A stretch of DNA of 28,646 bases, from the NCBI GenBank assembly GCA_002480345.1, contig DLBY01000126.1, positions 1-28,646 on the forward strand, in the 5' to 3' direction. Shown here piece after piece: positions 7,565 through 15,950 of this stretch. A program made the translations under genes and the position numbers. Below the pieces are notes generated by a model. The model did not search any database and was not told the origin of the DNA. It worked only from the letters and a program-made list of their open reading frames with translations. Position 1 is the stretch's first letter. Every line of letters begins with the position of its first letter. This DNA comes from Phycisphaerales bacterium UBA7812. Its GTDB lineage: Bacteria > Planctomycetota > Phycisphaerae > Phycisphaerales > UBA1924.

Positions 7565-8521
7565 TTATCGTGACACGAGCACGCGATCGAGCACCGGGCA
7601 GATCGGTTCAGCCGCGGCAACCCGAGCTCGGATGTCTTCGAACAGCTCCGTCACACGCTCGCGGGCGACTTTCACGCCCGCGCCCCTGTCCGCGACGAGG
7701 GAGAGCGTCTCGCACGCGAGGGCGACATTCAACGCGTTGAACGCGACGGTGCCCGCGCTCGCGCCGTGCGTCTCGAGCAAGCGGACATACTCCCCCGCGG
7801 CGCGGAGATCATCACCCGCGAGCGCGAGCAGTTCGGCACGGCAATCCGATGCGGGGATGAAGCGACGCCCCTCGATCGCGTCCGCCGCTTCGTCGCGGAG
7901 AATGTTGACCAGTTGGAGCCCCTCGCCGAACGCGGGGGCGAGATCCACCAACGCATTCCTTGCACGAGCAAGCGAGGCGTTCCGCAGGACGAAGAGCTCG
8001 GTGCAGAGCTCGCCCACGATCCCCGCGACCGCGTAGCAATAGTGCTTTGCGCCGCGGACATCCTCGGGCGCGCCGGGGCTCTCGAGCTGGTCCGCCATCC
8101 CGAGCGATGTGCGCACGAGGTGAGCCGCGATCGCTTCTCGCGGGGCGTCGTCGAGTGCTGCGTACGCGTCGAGCACGAAGAGTGCATCGCCCATCAGCTT
8201 TGCGTATCCCTCGTGCGCGACCTCCACGCCCGAGATCTCGTCGAGCACGGCGGATGCCGCCGGCGTCGTGTTCTCCCCCGCGAGGAAAGCCGCGAAGAGA
8301 CGCAGAACACGGGCACGCTGGCCGTCGGGCCAATCGACCTCATCCTCGATCGTGTCGGCAATCCGGAAAAGGAGATACGCGACCGTGACCTCATCGCGGA
8401 GCGGCTGCTCGAGCAGCGGGATCGAGAGCGCAAAGGTGCGGCTCGAGCGGGCGAGCAGGTCGGCGAGCCGGGCGTCAATCCCGACCGGGCCGGCTGCTGC
8501 GTTTCTCTGGAACTCGATCAC
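7565..8521 (-). CDS. Squalene/phytoene synthase family enzyme (SQS-like)
   Basis: 318-residue head-to-head prenyl synthase, condensing two farnesyl (or geranylgeranyl) diphosphates to squalene, dehydrosqualene or phytoene. The two Asp-rich motifs that bind Mg-diphosphate are present: DTIED (56-60) and NILRDEAAD (206-214). SRTFALSIPLL, YCYAVAGIVGELCTELF and GLQLVNILRD resemble the squalene-synthase branch more than the classical CrtB branch, and the C-terminal membrane anchor of eukaryotic squalene synthases is absent. The GTG at 8521 has a purine-rich AAGGAAGG upstream; an alternative GTG at 8575 overlaps the stop of the upstream desaturase (GTGA) and would add 18 residues. It is translated with the desaturase and is probably the committing enzyme of the carotenoid island. 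C30 versus C40 product cannot be decided from sequence alone. Confidence 0.85.
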   Translation of the reverse strand: MIEFQRNAAAGPVGIDARLADLLARSSRTFALSIPLLEQPLRDEVTVAYLLFRIADTIEDEVDWPDGQRARVLRLFAAFLAGENTTPAASAVLDEISGVEVAHEGYAKLMGDALFVLDAYAALDDAPREAIAAHLVRTSLGMADQLESPGAPEDVRGAKHYCYAVAGIVGELCTELFVLRNASLARARNALVDLAPAFGEGLQLVNILRDEAADAIEGRRFIPASDCRAELLALAGDDLRAAGEYVRLLETHGASAGTVAFNALNVALACETLSLVADRGAGVKVARERVTELFEDIRARVAAAEPICPVLDRVLVSR

Positions 8522-8571
8522 GACGCGCCCGCCTTCCTTCTGACCGTCTTGTCGCGAGGCAGCATCGCGGC

Positions 8572-10170
8572 TCACGACCCTGCCCCCTGCAACTCTCGCT
8601 GGCCTGCCGCGGTCACCACCGCGACGGGAGGCGGGGTCACCCCGAGCTCGTCGAGCAGCATCCTCGCGGTGATCTGTGCACTCAAGAAGATCACCGGGAG
8701 CCCCGAACCCGGATGCGTCGCGCCGCCGACGAACCACGCACCGTCCGCGAACGGGGCGCGGTGCGGGATTCGCTTGTGGAGCATCTGATCCAGCGAGTGA
8801 GCGAGGTTGAAGGTCGCACCATGATTGATGTTCATCGACGCCCAGTCGTCGGGGGTGAGCTGCTTCTCCGCGCGGATGCGGCCCCGCAGTTCGACGCCCA
8901 GGTCTCGATGGATCAGGTCGAGCAGCCGCTCTCGCGCTTTCGGGCCCTCCGACCCCCAGTCGATCGGGGCCTTGCCGTTGGGGGTGGGCATCAGGATGTA
9001 GAGCGAGGAGTGCCCCGCCGGCGCGAGCGTGGGATCCGTGACCGAGGCGTTGCAGAGGTAATAAGACGGGTCGTCGCTGAGGCTCCCCCCGGCACCACCG
9101 TCCCGGCCGATGTCCTCGAGATTCTGCTCGTACGCCCGCGCCGTACGGATCGTGTGATGCGGAAGATCGATCCGACCCTCAACGCCCATGTACAGCATGT
9201 AGGTCGAGCACGAGTACTTCCGGCTGTCGAGGAACGCGTCGGTGTACCTGCCTCGCACACTCTCAGGGAAGATGTTCTTGATCGCCCACGAGGCATCCGC
9301 GTTGAATACAGCGTGATCGCAGGCGACTGTCTCGCGTTCGCCAGATTCGCGGGCGATGTGCAGACCGCTGACTCGCCGGCCCGTGAGCTCCGCCTTTTCG
9401 ACCGAGACACCGGTCTCGATCGTGCCGCCGAGGTTCTCGAAGATCTCCGCCATCTTGCGCATGATCGCGTGGCATCCCCCCTTGGGATGCCAGACGCCGT
9501 ACTCGTACTCGATGTAGGGCAGGATGGTGAACAGGCTGGGCGCCGCCTTGGGGCTCATGCCCAGGTACTTGCTCTGGAATCCGACCGCGAGGCGAACCGC
9601 GGGATGCTCGAAGTACCTGCTGTTCAGATCGTGGACCGACCGCGTGGGCTGGATCAGCGTCGCCGCCTTCATCGCATCGGGGCGTGCCAGATCGAGCAGG
9701 CTGCGGATCGGCCGACGCAGGATCGGTTCGGCCGCATCGAGTTTCTTGCGGTTATGGGCGATGAAATCCGCGAACCGCTCGCCGTCAGGGGCATGGACCG
9801 CGCCGACCCGCCTGCCCATCTCGTCGATGTCCTGCGTCGCGTCGATGGTGACATCAGACCCGTCGGGCTGACCCACGACCAGGCGATACATCGGATCGAG
9901 TCGGGTCAGCTCGAGTTCTTGATAGAGATCCTTGCTCGCCGTCTGGAAGATCTCCTGAAGCACATAGGGCATCAGGTAGAAGGTGGGACCCAGATCGAAC
10001 TGGTACCCGCCGACGCGGACCTGACCCGTCCGCCCTCCCACCATCGGTTGCTTCTCGTAGATCGTGACATCCACGCCCCGCGCAGCGAGGAGGATCCCCG
10101 CCGCCAGACCACCCGGTCCGGCGCCGACGATCGCGACACGATGGGCTCGGTTGTGCGGGGGGGCAAACAT
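8572..10170 (-). CDS. CrtI/CrtN-family carotenoid desaturase (first copy)
   Basis: 532-residue FAD-dependent desaturase that introduces conjugated double bonds into phytoene or dehydrosqualene at the membrane. The N-terminal dinucleotide-binding fold is clear (VAIVGAGPGGLAAGILLAARG, residues about 12-32), followed by EKQPMVGGRTG and FDLGPTFYLMP. The C-terminal FAD motif reads FVGGATHPGSGLPVIFLSAQ, the CrtI/CrtN form. The ATG at 10170 is preferred over the adjoining GTG at 10173 because GGAG lies five bases upstream. Its end overlaps the alternative start of the synthase, and it is divergent from the aldehyde dehydrogenase across 109 bp, a region that should hold promoters for both units although I see no convincing hexamers there. 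Pairing with the synthase suggests this is the desaturase proper, with the second copy being the oxygenase (inference). Confidence 0.88.
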   Translation of the reverse strand: MFAPPHNRAHRVAIVGAGPGGLAAGILLAARGVDVTIYEKQPMVGGRTGQVRVGGYQFDLGPTFYLMPYVLQEIFQTASKDLYQELELTRLDPMYRLVVGQPDGSDVTIDATQDIDEMGRRVGAVHAPDGERFADFIAHNRKKLDAAEPILRRPIRSLLDLARPDAMKAATLIQPTRSVHDLNSRYFEHPAVRLAVGFQSKYLGMSPKAAPSLFTILPYIEYEYGVWHPKGGCHAIMRKMAEIFENLGGTIETGVSVEKAELTGRRVSGLHIARESGERETVACDHAVFNADASWAIKNIFPESVRGRYTDAFLDSRKYSCSTYMLYMGVEGRIDLPHHTIRTARAYEQNLEDIGRDGGAGGSLSDDPSYYLCNASVTDPTLAPAGHSSLYILMPTPNGKAPIDWGSEGPKARERLLDLIHRDLGVELRGRIRAEKQLTPDDWASMNINHGATFNLAHSLDQMLHKRIPHRAPFADGAWFVGGATHPGSGLPVIFLSAQITARMLLDELGVTPPPVAVVTAAGQRELQGAGS

Positions 10171-10279
10171 CACTGCTCCGCGAAGGGCTCCTCTTCAACA
10201 AACACAGCCGGAGCTGCGTCATGTCGCTCGCTTTCGACGATACCGTGGTCCGGATGCGACCGCGAGGGACAAACTCCGA

Positions 10280-11602
10280 ATGAACCCTTCAGATGCGAAA
10301 GATCGGGATCTCCGCGGAGATCTGGGCTGGGTTCGTAGGTTCAGATCCCTAGTCGCGCGGAATATCGACCCCCTATGCCGGGTGGTTGAAAACGAGCTCG
10401 GAAAGCCCCCGTTCGAGACCCTTACCGCCGAGATCATCCCGCTCCTCACCGCGTGCCGCTGGACCGAGCATCATGCGCCCCGGCTGCTTGCGCCGAAGCG
10501 GATCCGAGGGGGTGGGCTCTTCCAGATCGGCCAGTCGCACCAACGGCACCGCGTGCCCATGGGCGATGTCGCGATCATCGCGACCTGGAATTACCCGATT
10601 CAGTTGCTCGGCGTGCAACTCGTCCACGGCCTCGCCGCGGGGAACCGGGTCTGGGTGAAGCCGAGCGAACGCTCGCCCGATTCGCAGGGCGCGCTCCTGG
10701 AACTCGCGGGCGAGGCGGGGATGGGCGACGAGCGCCTGCGTGTCGCACCCGCAAGCCGTGAGGCGGGCCAGAGCCTGCTCGCCTCCCGAACATTCGATCA
10801 TGTGATTTTTACGGGCTCGACGGAAGTGGGGCGCACGATCGCCCGGGACCTCGCAGGCCGCTTGACGCCCAGCACCCTTGAACTGAGCGGGAGCGATTCG
10901 GCGCTCGTCCTGGCGGACGCGGACCCCGATCTCGCCGCCCGTTCCATCGCCTTTGCGACACGGCTCAACGCCGGGCAAACCTGCATGGCACCTCGGCGCG
11001 TCATCGTCGATGAGGCGATCCTCGACCGGTTCCTGGGGTCGCTCCGCCGGGCGCTGTCAGAAGAACGCGCGACAACCACGCCCCAACCCGATGAGCTTGA
11101 GCGAAGCCGAACAGCGGCGCACGCCGCGGTCGAGTCGGGCGGCAGGTGGATCTCCAGCGATCCGAACCGAGCCCCTTTCGTTGTCCTGACTTCCGACGCC
11201 GAATCGCCACTGTTCCTCGGGCATCATTTCGGCCCGGCCCTTGCCGTTGTTCCCGCTCGCGGAAGAACCGAGCTCCTCGCCTGGCACGATCTCGCCCCGA
11301 GGCGGCTTGCCACAGCTGTGTTCACCCGAGATGCGGGCGCCGCACGGCGTGACGCGCCCCGTCTGGGTTCGAGTGTCGTCACGATCAACGACTGCGTGAT
11401 CCCGACCGGCCACCCCGGTGTTTCGATCGGGGGAACCGGGGAGTCGGGTTGGGGGGTCTCCCGCGGCGAAGCCGGCCTGCTCGCGATGACCCGCCCGGTC
11501 TGTGTGAGCCGAACGAGCCGATTTGTGCGCACACCCACGAAGGAGCCCGGCGAGCGCGTGCAGCGGAGCCTTGCTCGGTGGACCCGCCGGCTGTACGGTT
11601 GA
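10280..11602 (+). CDS. Aldehyde dehydrogenase, probably acting on carotenoid aldehydes
   Basis: 440-residue NAD(P)-dependent aldehyde dehydrogenase of the class 3/CrtNc-like type. Catalytic elements are all present: Asn104 in ATWNYP, the cofactor loop FTGSTEVGR (177-185), general base Glu201 in LELSGSDSALV, and nucleophile Cys235 in NAGQTCMAPRR. The C-terminal region has the expected substrate-gate stretch and a basic tail. In the staphyloxanthin pathway such an enzyme oxidises the terminal aldehyde of diaponeurosporenal to the acid that is then glycosylated. Its location between two CrtI-family genes makes the same role likely here. The ATG at 10280 was chosen because homology begins shortly after it; only a weak GAGGGA lies upstream. 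Confidence 0.85.
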   Translation: MNPSDAKDRDLRGDLGWVRRFRSLVARNIDPLCRVVENELGKPPFETLTAEIIPLLTACRWTEHHAPRLLAPKRIRGGGLFQIGQSHQRHRVPMGDVAIIATWNYPIQLLGVQLVHGLAAGNRVWVKPSERSPDSQGALLELAGEAGMGDERLRVAPASREAGQSLLASRTFDHVIFTGSTEVGRTIARDLAGRLTPSTLELSGSDSALVLADADPDLAARSIAFATRLNAGQTCMAPRRVIVDEAILDRFLGSLRRALSEERATTTPQPDELERSRTAAHAAVESGGRWISSDPNRAPFVVLTSDAESPLFLGHHFGPALAVVPARGRTELLAWHDLAPRRLATAVFTRDAGAARRDAPRLGSSVVTINDCVIPTGHPGVSIGGTGESGWGVSRGEAGLLAMTRPVCVSRTSRFVRTPTKEPGERVQRSLARWTRRLYG

Positions 11603-11672
11603 CCCGGAAGAGAACTGTTCGAATCGCGCCGCGGGTGCGTCCGCCGGGCGCCTCGGGGCGAAAGGAGCCGCG

Positions 11673-13313
11673 ATGATCTCCAGCAATCCAGATCGAACGC
11701 GTGTGGTGGTGGTCGGTGGCGGGCTCGGCGGGCTCGCGTCCGCTGTCGAACTCGCCGGTCGTGGCGCCTCGGTCACCATCGTCGAGTCGAACCCACATCT
11801 CGGCGGGAAGATGAATGTCCTCGAGCAGGACGGGTTCACCTTCGACATGGGGCCGACGATCCTGACGCTCCCCGAGGTGATCAGCGGGATCATCCGACGC
11901 GCCGGCAAGAAGGTTGAGGACTACATCGACCTGATCCGCCTCGACCCGCAGTGGCGCTGCGCGTTTGAGGACGGCACCGTCATCGACCTGCTCGAAGATG
12001 TCGACGCGATGGCTGCCCAACTCGACTCGCTCTTCCCGGGGCAGGGTGTCGGCGCCGGGTACAAGGCCTTCATCGATTACAGCCGCCGGATGAACCGCCT
12101 CAGCCGGAATGTGTTCTTCTACCGCGATGTGGGCGGTGTCGGCGATGTGATGCGGGGCACTAAGCTGGGCGACGGCGAGGTGATGGGCGACGCGCTCGCG
12201 ATGCGTCTGCACTCGACGGTCGGCAAGACCGCCCAGAAGCATGTGAAGGAACGGCATGTGCTCCAGGTCCTCGAGCACTTCCTCCAGTATGTGGGCTCAA
12301 GCCCGTTCCTCGCGCCGGCGATCCTCACAATGATCGCGTCCGCCCAGGTCGACCAGGGGTGCTGGTACCCGATGGGCGGGACCCGCATGGTCGCGCGGGC
12401 GCTCGAACGCCTCGCCGACGAGATGGGGATCGAGAAGATCCTCGGACAGTCGGTCGCGAAGATCGAGGTCCGCTCTGCGGGCGGTCCGAGCGCCGTCGCG
12501 GGCGTCACGCTCTCGGACGGCCGAACGCTCGACGCGGACGCGGTCGTGTCCAACTGCGATGTGCAGCGGACGCTCCGGGATCTGGTCGGAACTCCGGCAG
12601 CGCTCGCGGAGGCACGGAAGGTCGCGAAGAAATACACCCCCGCGTGCAGCGGGATCGTGCTCTATCTGGGCCTCGACCGCCAGTACGACCAACTCGCGCA
12701 CCACAACTTCTTCTTCAGCAAGGTGAGCGAGGACGAGTTCGGGGATATCTACCAGCGGGGGATCCCGGCGCGGGATCCGACCATGTACATCGCGGCACCG
12801 AGCCGAACGGACCCGGACCAAGCCCCGGCGGGCGGAGAGGCGTTGTACATCCTCGTCCACACGCCGTACATCCGCCCGGGCTCGCTCCAGGCAGACCAGG
12901 ACCGCTTCGTCAGGGAGTACCGCCCGGTGATCATCGAGAAGCTCAAGCGGATGGGGATGCCCGACATCGAGGAGCACATCGTCGTCGAGCGCTCCCTCAC
13001 CCCCACCGGGATCGAGAAGATGTACAACGCGGAGGGCGGGGCGATCTACGGGCTCGCGAGCCACGGGAAGCTGAACGGCGGGTTCAAGCCCAAGAACTCC
13101 TGCGCCGCCGTGAACGGGCTCTTCTTCGCGGGCGGGAGCGTGAACCCGGGCCCCGGCATGCCGATGGTCCTCATGAGCGGCGTCACCGCCGCGGACACCC
13201 TGGCGCGGGCATTCGGGCTTCCCGATCGGGACATCGCATCGACGAGCGCGGAACCGGGCCCCGGCGAGTTCCGCCTGCAGCGCGAGGTCGCGACCACCCC
13301 GGCGGGCGTCTGA
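11673..13313 (+). CDS. CrtI-family carotenoid desaturase/oxygenase (second copy)
   Basis: 546-residue flavoprotein with the CrtI fold. The N-terminal FAD site is VVVVGGGLGGLASAVELAG (about residues 10-28), followed by ESNPHLGGKMNVLEQDGFTF; the C-terminal FAD motif is FAGGSVNPGPGMPMVLMSG. It is clearly diverged from the first copy, and the NPGPGMPMV form, the neighbouring aldehyde dehydrogenase and the downstream transferases suggest a CrtP-like terminal-methyl oxygenase producing the aldehyde, though a second desaturase is equally possible by fold. The start is supported by AAAGGAG seven bases before the ATG. It ends 11 bp before the acyltransferase, so the two are in one operon. Confidence 0.87.
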   Translation: MISSNPDRTRVVVVGGGLGGLASAVELAGRGASVTIVESNPHLGGKMNVLEQDGFTFDMGPTILTLPEVISGIIRRAGKKVEDYIDLIRLDPQWRCAFEDGTVIDLLEDVDAMAAQLDSLFPGQGVGAGYKAFIDYSRRMNRLSRNVFFYRDVGGVGDVMRGTKLGDGEVMGDALAMRLHSTVGKTAQKHVKERHVLQVLEHFLQYVGSSPFLAPAILTMIASAQVDQGCWYPMGGTRMVARALERLADEMGIEKILGQSVAKIEVRSAGGPSAVAGVTLSDGRTLDADAVVSNCDVQRTLRDLVGTPAALAEARKVAKKYTPACSGIVLYLGLDRQYDQLAHHNFFFSKVSEDEFGDIYQRGIPARDPTMYIAAPSRTDPDQAPAGGEALYILVHTPYIRPGSLQADQDRFVREYRPVIIEKLKRMGMPDIEEHIVVERSLTPTGIEKMYNAEGGAIYGLASHGKLNGGFKPKNSCAAVNGLFFAGGSVNPGPGMPMVLMSGVTAADTLARAFGLPDRDIASTSAEPGPGEFRLQREVATTPAGV

Positions 13314-13324
13314 AAGGGGCCTTC

Positions 13325-14200
13325 GTGACGCAGATCGAGGGTGTGATCCCCGCAGCGAACGCCCCGCGTTTCGCGCGGTTCTTCGCCGGCTACAGCCGCC
13401 GGATGCTCCGTCGGTCCTTCGCGTCCGTCCGCCTGACCATCGGTTCGCGTGAGGCGCTCGATGCGATCGAAACGAGCGATCGCCCCGCGATCGTCGCCTT
13501 GAATCACGCATCGTGGTGGGATCCGCTCGTGGGCCTCGTGCTCGCTCGCGAGTACGCGCCCACTCGAACACTCGCGTCCCCGATCGACGCCGCCCAACTG
13601 CGGAAGTTCAAGTTCCTGCGCAAGGTCGGGCTCTTCGGCATCGATCCGACAGACCGAGGTTCGCTGCGATCGCTTGTTGACCACGCGTGCAGTCTTTTCG
13701 AGTCCGACCCTCGAACGCTGCTGGGCCTCACGCCGCAGGGCGCCTTCACCGATGTGCGATCGCCGGTCCGTGTTCGTCCGGGCATCGGCGCGATCGCGTC
13801 GAGACTTTCCTCAGCCGGGGCCCCACCGCTGGTGACGAGCATCGCGTGCGAATACTGCTTCTGGTTCGATAAGAAGCCCGATCTGCTTCTCCACGCACGG
13901 CCGGTTGCCCCGCCGGACGGCGACAGCACAGCCTCGTGGACGCGAGCGATCGCGTCGGCGATGGACCGAGACCGCCTCTTCCTCGCCGAACGATCGATCG
14001 CCCGAGACGAGGACGCGTTCGAGCCTCTGTTCCCGAAGGCCGGCTCGGGGGTCCACCCTGTCTACGACCTGCTGCTCCGTCTCGCGGGCAAACGCCCCGA
14101 GATCAGACCGAACGCGCCCCCCCCGCATGACCAGCCTTGCAGTCATCGCGACAAACCTGCATCGGGTCAAGGCGTGCGCATCGAAAGCTCGACGGTATGA
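13325..14200 (+). CDS. PlsC-type acyltransferase of the carotenoid cluster
   Basis: 291-residue 1-acylglycerol-phosphate-acyltransferase-like enzyme. The catalytic HX4D motif is NHASWWDP (His61, Asp66). The second substrate-binding motif is GLTPQGAFTDV, where most PlsC proteins have a FPEGTRS-like sequence, so the acceptor is probably not lysophosphatidate. By analogy with CrtO in staphyloxanthin synthesis it would attach a fatty acid to the sugar of a glycosyl carotenoid. GTG start at 13325 with a good AAAGGGG upstream; its stop codon overlaps the ATG of the glycosyltransferase-isomerase gene (ATGA), indicating translational coupling. The last ~30 residues are proline- and basic-rich and probably disordered. 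Confidence 0.8.
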   Translation: MTQIEGVIPAANAPRFARFFAGYSRRMLRRSFASVRLTIGSREALDAIETSDRPAIVALNHASWWDPLVGLVLAREYAPTRTLASPIDAAQLRKFKFLRKVGLFGIDPTDRGSLRSLVDHACSLFESDPRTLLGLTPQGAFTDVRSPVRVRPGIGAIASRLSSAGAPPLVTSIACEYCFWFDKKPDLLLHARPVAPPDGDSTASWTRAIASAMDRDRLFLAERSIARDEDAFEPLFPKAGSGVHPVYDLLLRLAGKRPEIRPNAPPPHDQPCSHRDKPASGQGVRIESSTV

Positions 14201-15900
14201 GCGTGCTTTTTCTCGTGCTCGCGGCAATCGGCGCCTTCGGGGCGGTCCTCACGCTCGTGATGATCACGATCAACCTGTCGCTCTTCTGGGCTTCGCTCCC
14301 CGGGGGACGCCGCGGTGAGCTCGTGACTGTGTGCATCCCGGCGCGGAACGAGGAGCGGAATATCGAGGCCTGCGTCCGGAGCCTCCTCGGGAGCGCACAC
14401 GAGAACATCGAAGTGCTCGTCTACGACGACGAAAGCACGGATTACACGGGCGAGATCCTCCGCGGGCTGTGCGCAGAGGACAACCGCGTGCGCATCGTGC
14501 CCACCGTCCCGCTCCCCGAGGGATGGAACGGCAAGCAGCACGCCTGCTTCCGGATGAGCGAAGCGGCGCGAGGGGACTGGCTCCTGTTCACAGACGCGGA
14601 TGTTCGCTTCGAGCCCGACGCGATCGGTGCGGGCCTCGCGTTCGCGTCCAAACGCGAGGCGGACCTCGTCTCGACCTTCCCCAGGCAGATCGTGGGCTCG
14701 ATCGGGGAATTGCTGACAGTCCCCACGATCTTCTTTGTGCTGCTCGGCTATCTCCCCTTCCCGCGCATGCGGAACACCAACGATCCCGCGGCCGCCGCGG
14801 GGTGCGGCCAGTATCTGCTGGCGAGGGCGAGCGCCTACCGCGAAGTCGGCGGACACGAAGTCTGCCGCGACTCGATGCACGACGGGATCAAACTGCCTCG
14901 TGCGTTCCGACGCGCGGGCCGGCACACCGACCTGTTCGACGGGACTGATCTCTGCCGGGTGCGGATGTACGAAGGTTGGCGTGCGTCGTGGGCGGGCTTT
15001 GCCAAGAACGCCTACGAGGGCCTCGGATCACCCGTCCTCCTCGCGTTCCTGACGATCGTGCATCTGCTCGCGCACATCGGCCCCTGGATCATGCTGCCGG
15101 TCGTGCTCCTGTCGGGCATCCGGTCTCCAGCGATACCGCTGTTGCTCGTTGCGGTGATCGCCGGCGCCGCCCAGCGACTCATGCTCTCGGTCAAGTTTCG
15201 GCACACGCCGCTGCTCGCCGTCCTCCACCCCGTGTCGGTCCTCGTGATGACCGCGATCCAATGGCACAGTTTCGTCAAGCATCTCCGCGGCAGCCGGAGC
15301 TGGCGTGGTCGCGTCCAGTCTGCCGGTCCCTTCCCCACGAAGTCCGCGGTAAGCCCGCCGATCGGCACCGACCGCGTCGTGCTTGTCGACGAAAACGACA
15401 ACGACATCGGAACGATGGAGAAGGTGGCAGCGCACCTCGAAGGCGGCACGCTGCACAGGGCGTTCAGCGTCTTCCTGTTCGCCCCCGACGGGCGGATCAT
15501 GCTCCAGAAGCGTGCGGCCTCCAAGTACCACTTCGGTGGACTGTGGACAAACACCTGCTGCAGCCATCCCAGGCTCGGAGAATCCCCCGAGGAAGCGGGC
15601 CGCCGTCGCCTGATGGAGGAGATGGGGATCGAAGCGTCGCTTGAACGCGTGACCTCGTTCATCTACAAAGCCACCGACGACACAACGGGACTAACCGAAC
15701 ACGAACTCGACCATGTGCTCGTGGGCCGCTTCGGCGGTGTGCCGGAACTGAACCCCGAGGAAGCGTCGGACTGGCGGTGGGCGAGCGCCGACGAGATTGA
15801 ATCCGAACTCAGCTCTTCCCCGGAACGATTCACACCGTGGTTCCCGATCGCCTGGGAGGCCCTGCGTCAAGCGATGGACGCCGATCCGGCGCACGCGTGA
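14197..15900 (+). CDS. Family 2 glycosyltransferase fused to type I isopentenyl-diphosphate isomerase
   Basis: 567-residue fusion in one uninterrupted frame. Residues 1 to ~375 form a membrane-anchored GT2 enzyme like CrtQ: an N-terminal helix, CIPARNEERNIEACVRSLLG, VYDDESTDYTGEIL, the metal site FTDADVRFEP, a QYLLARAS/DSMHDGIKLPRAFRRAG acceptor region, then hydrophobic C-terminal helices ending SWRGR. After a ~20-residue linker, residues ~393-560 form a Nudix-fold IPP isomerase. It shows HRAFSVFLF (metal His), WTNTCCSHPRLGESPEEAGR (catalytic Cys and Nudix-like helix) and EHELDHVLVG (catalytic Glu). The first supplies glycosylation at the end of the carotenoid pathway, the second makes DMAPP at its beginning. 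The ATG at 14197 overlaps the acyltransferase stop; an in-frame ATG 60 bases upstream is less likely. No ribosome site precedes the isomerase part. Confidence 0.88.
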   Translation: MSVLFLVLAAIGAFGAVLTLVMITINLSLFWASLPGGRRGELVTVCIPARNEERNIEACVRSLLGSAHENIEVLVYDDESTDYTGEILRGLCAEDNRVRIVPTVPLPEGWNGKQHACFRMSEAARGDWLLFTDADVRFEPDAIGAGLAFASKREADLVSTFPRQIVGSIGELLTVPTIFFVLLGYLPFPRMRNTNDPAAAAGCGQYLLARASAYREVGGHEVCRDSMHDGIKLPRAFRRAGRHTDLFDGTDLCRVRMYEGWRASWAGFAKNAYEGLGSPVLLAFLTIVHLLAHIGPWIMLPVVLLSGIRSPAIPLLLVAVIAGAAQRLMLSVKFRHTPLLAVLHPVSVLVMTAIQWHSFVKHLRGSRSWRGRVQSAGPFPTKSAVSPPIGTDRVVLVDENDNDIGTMEKVAAHLEGGTLHRAFSVFLFAPDGRIMLQKRAASKYHFGGLWTNTCCSHPRLGESPEEAGRRRLMEEMGIEASLERVTSFIYKATDDTTGLTEHELDHVLVGRFGGVPELNPEEASDWRWASADEIESELSSSPERFTPWFPIAWEALRQAMDADPAHA

Positions 15901-15950
15901 CTGGCCGCTTCAAGGGCTGCGGGATCGGGCCCGAATTGGATCCACGAGAA

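Noticed and set aside
8713..10338. 541-codon open frame antisense to the first desaturase
   Set aside because: Its translation is Arg/Val/Asp-rich with no domain, and it mirrors a clear CrtI gene; long antisense frames are usual at this G+C content.
11612..11620. GAACTGTTC palindrome resembling a LexA box before the second desaturase
   Set aside because: LexA boxes of this type need four bases between GAAC and GTTC; here there is one, and nothing else suggests SOS control.
15301..15420. Possible frameshift or misassembly joining the glycosyltransferase and the isomerase
   Set aside because: The frame continues through a plausible low-complexity linker, both domains look complete, and there is no homopolymer error-prone run; kept as a real fusion pending checks.
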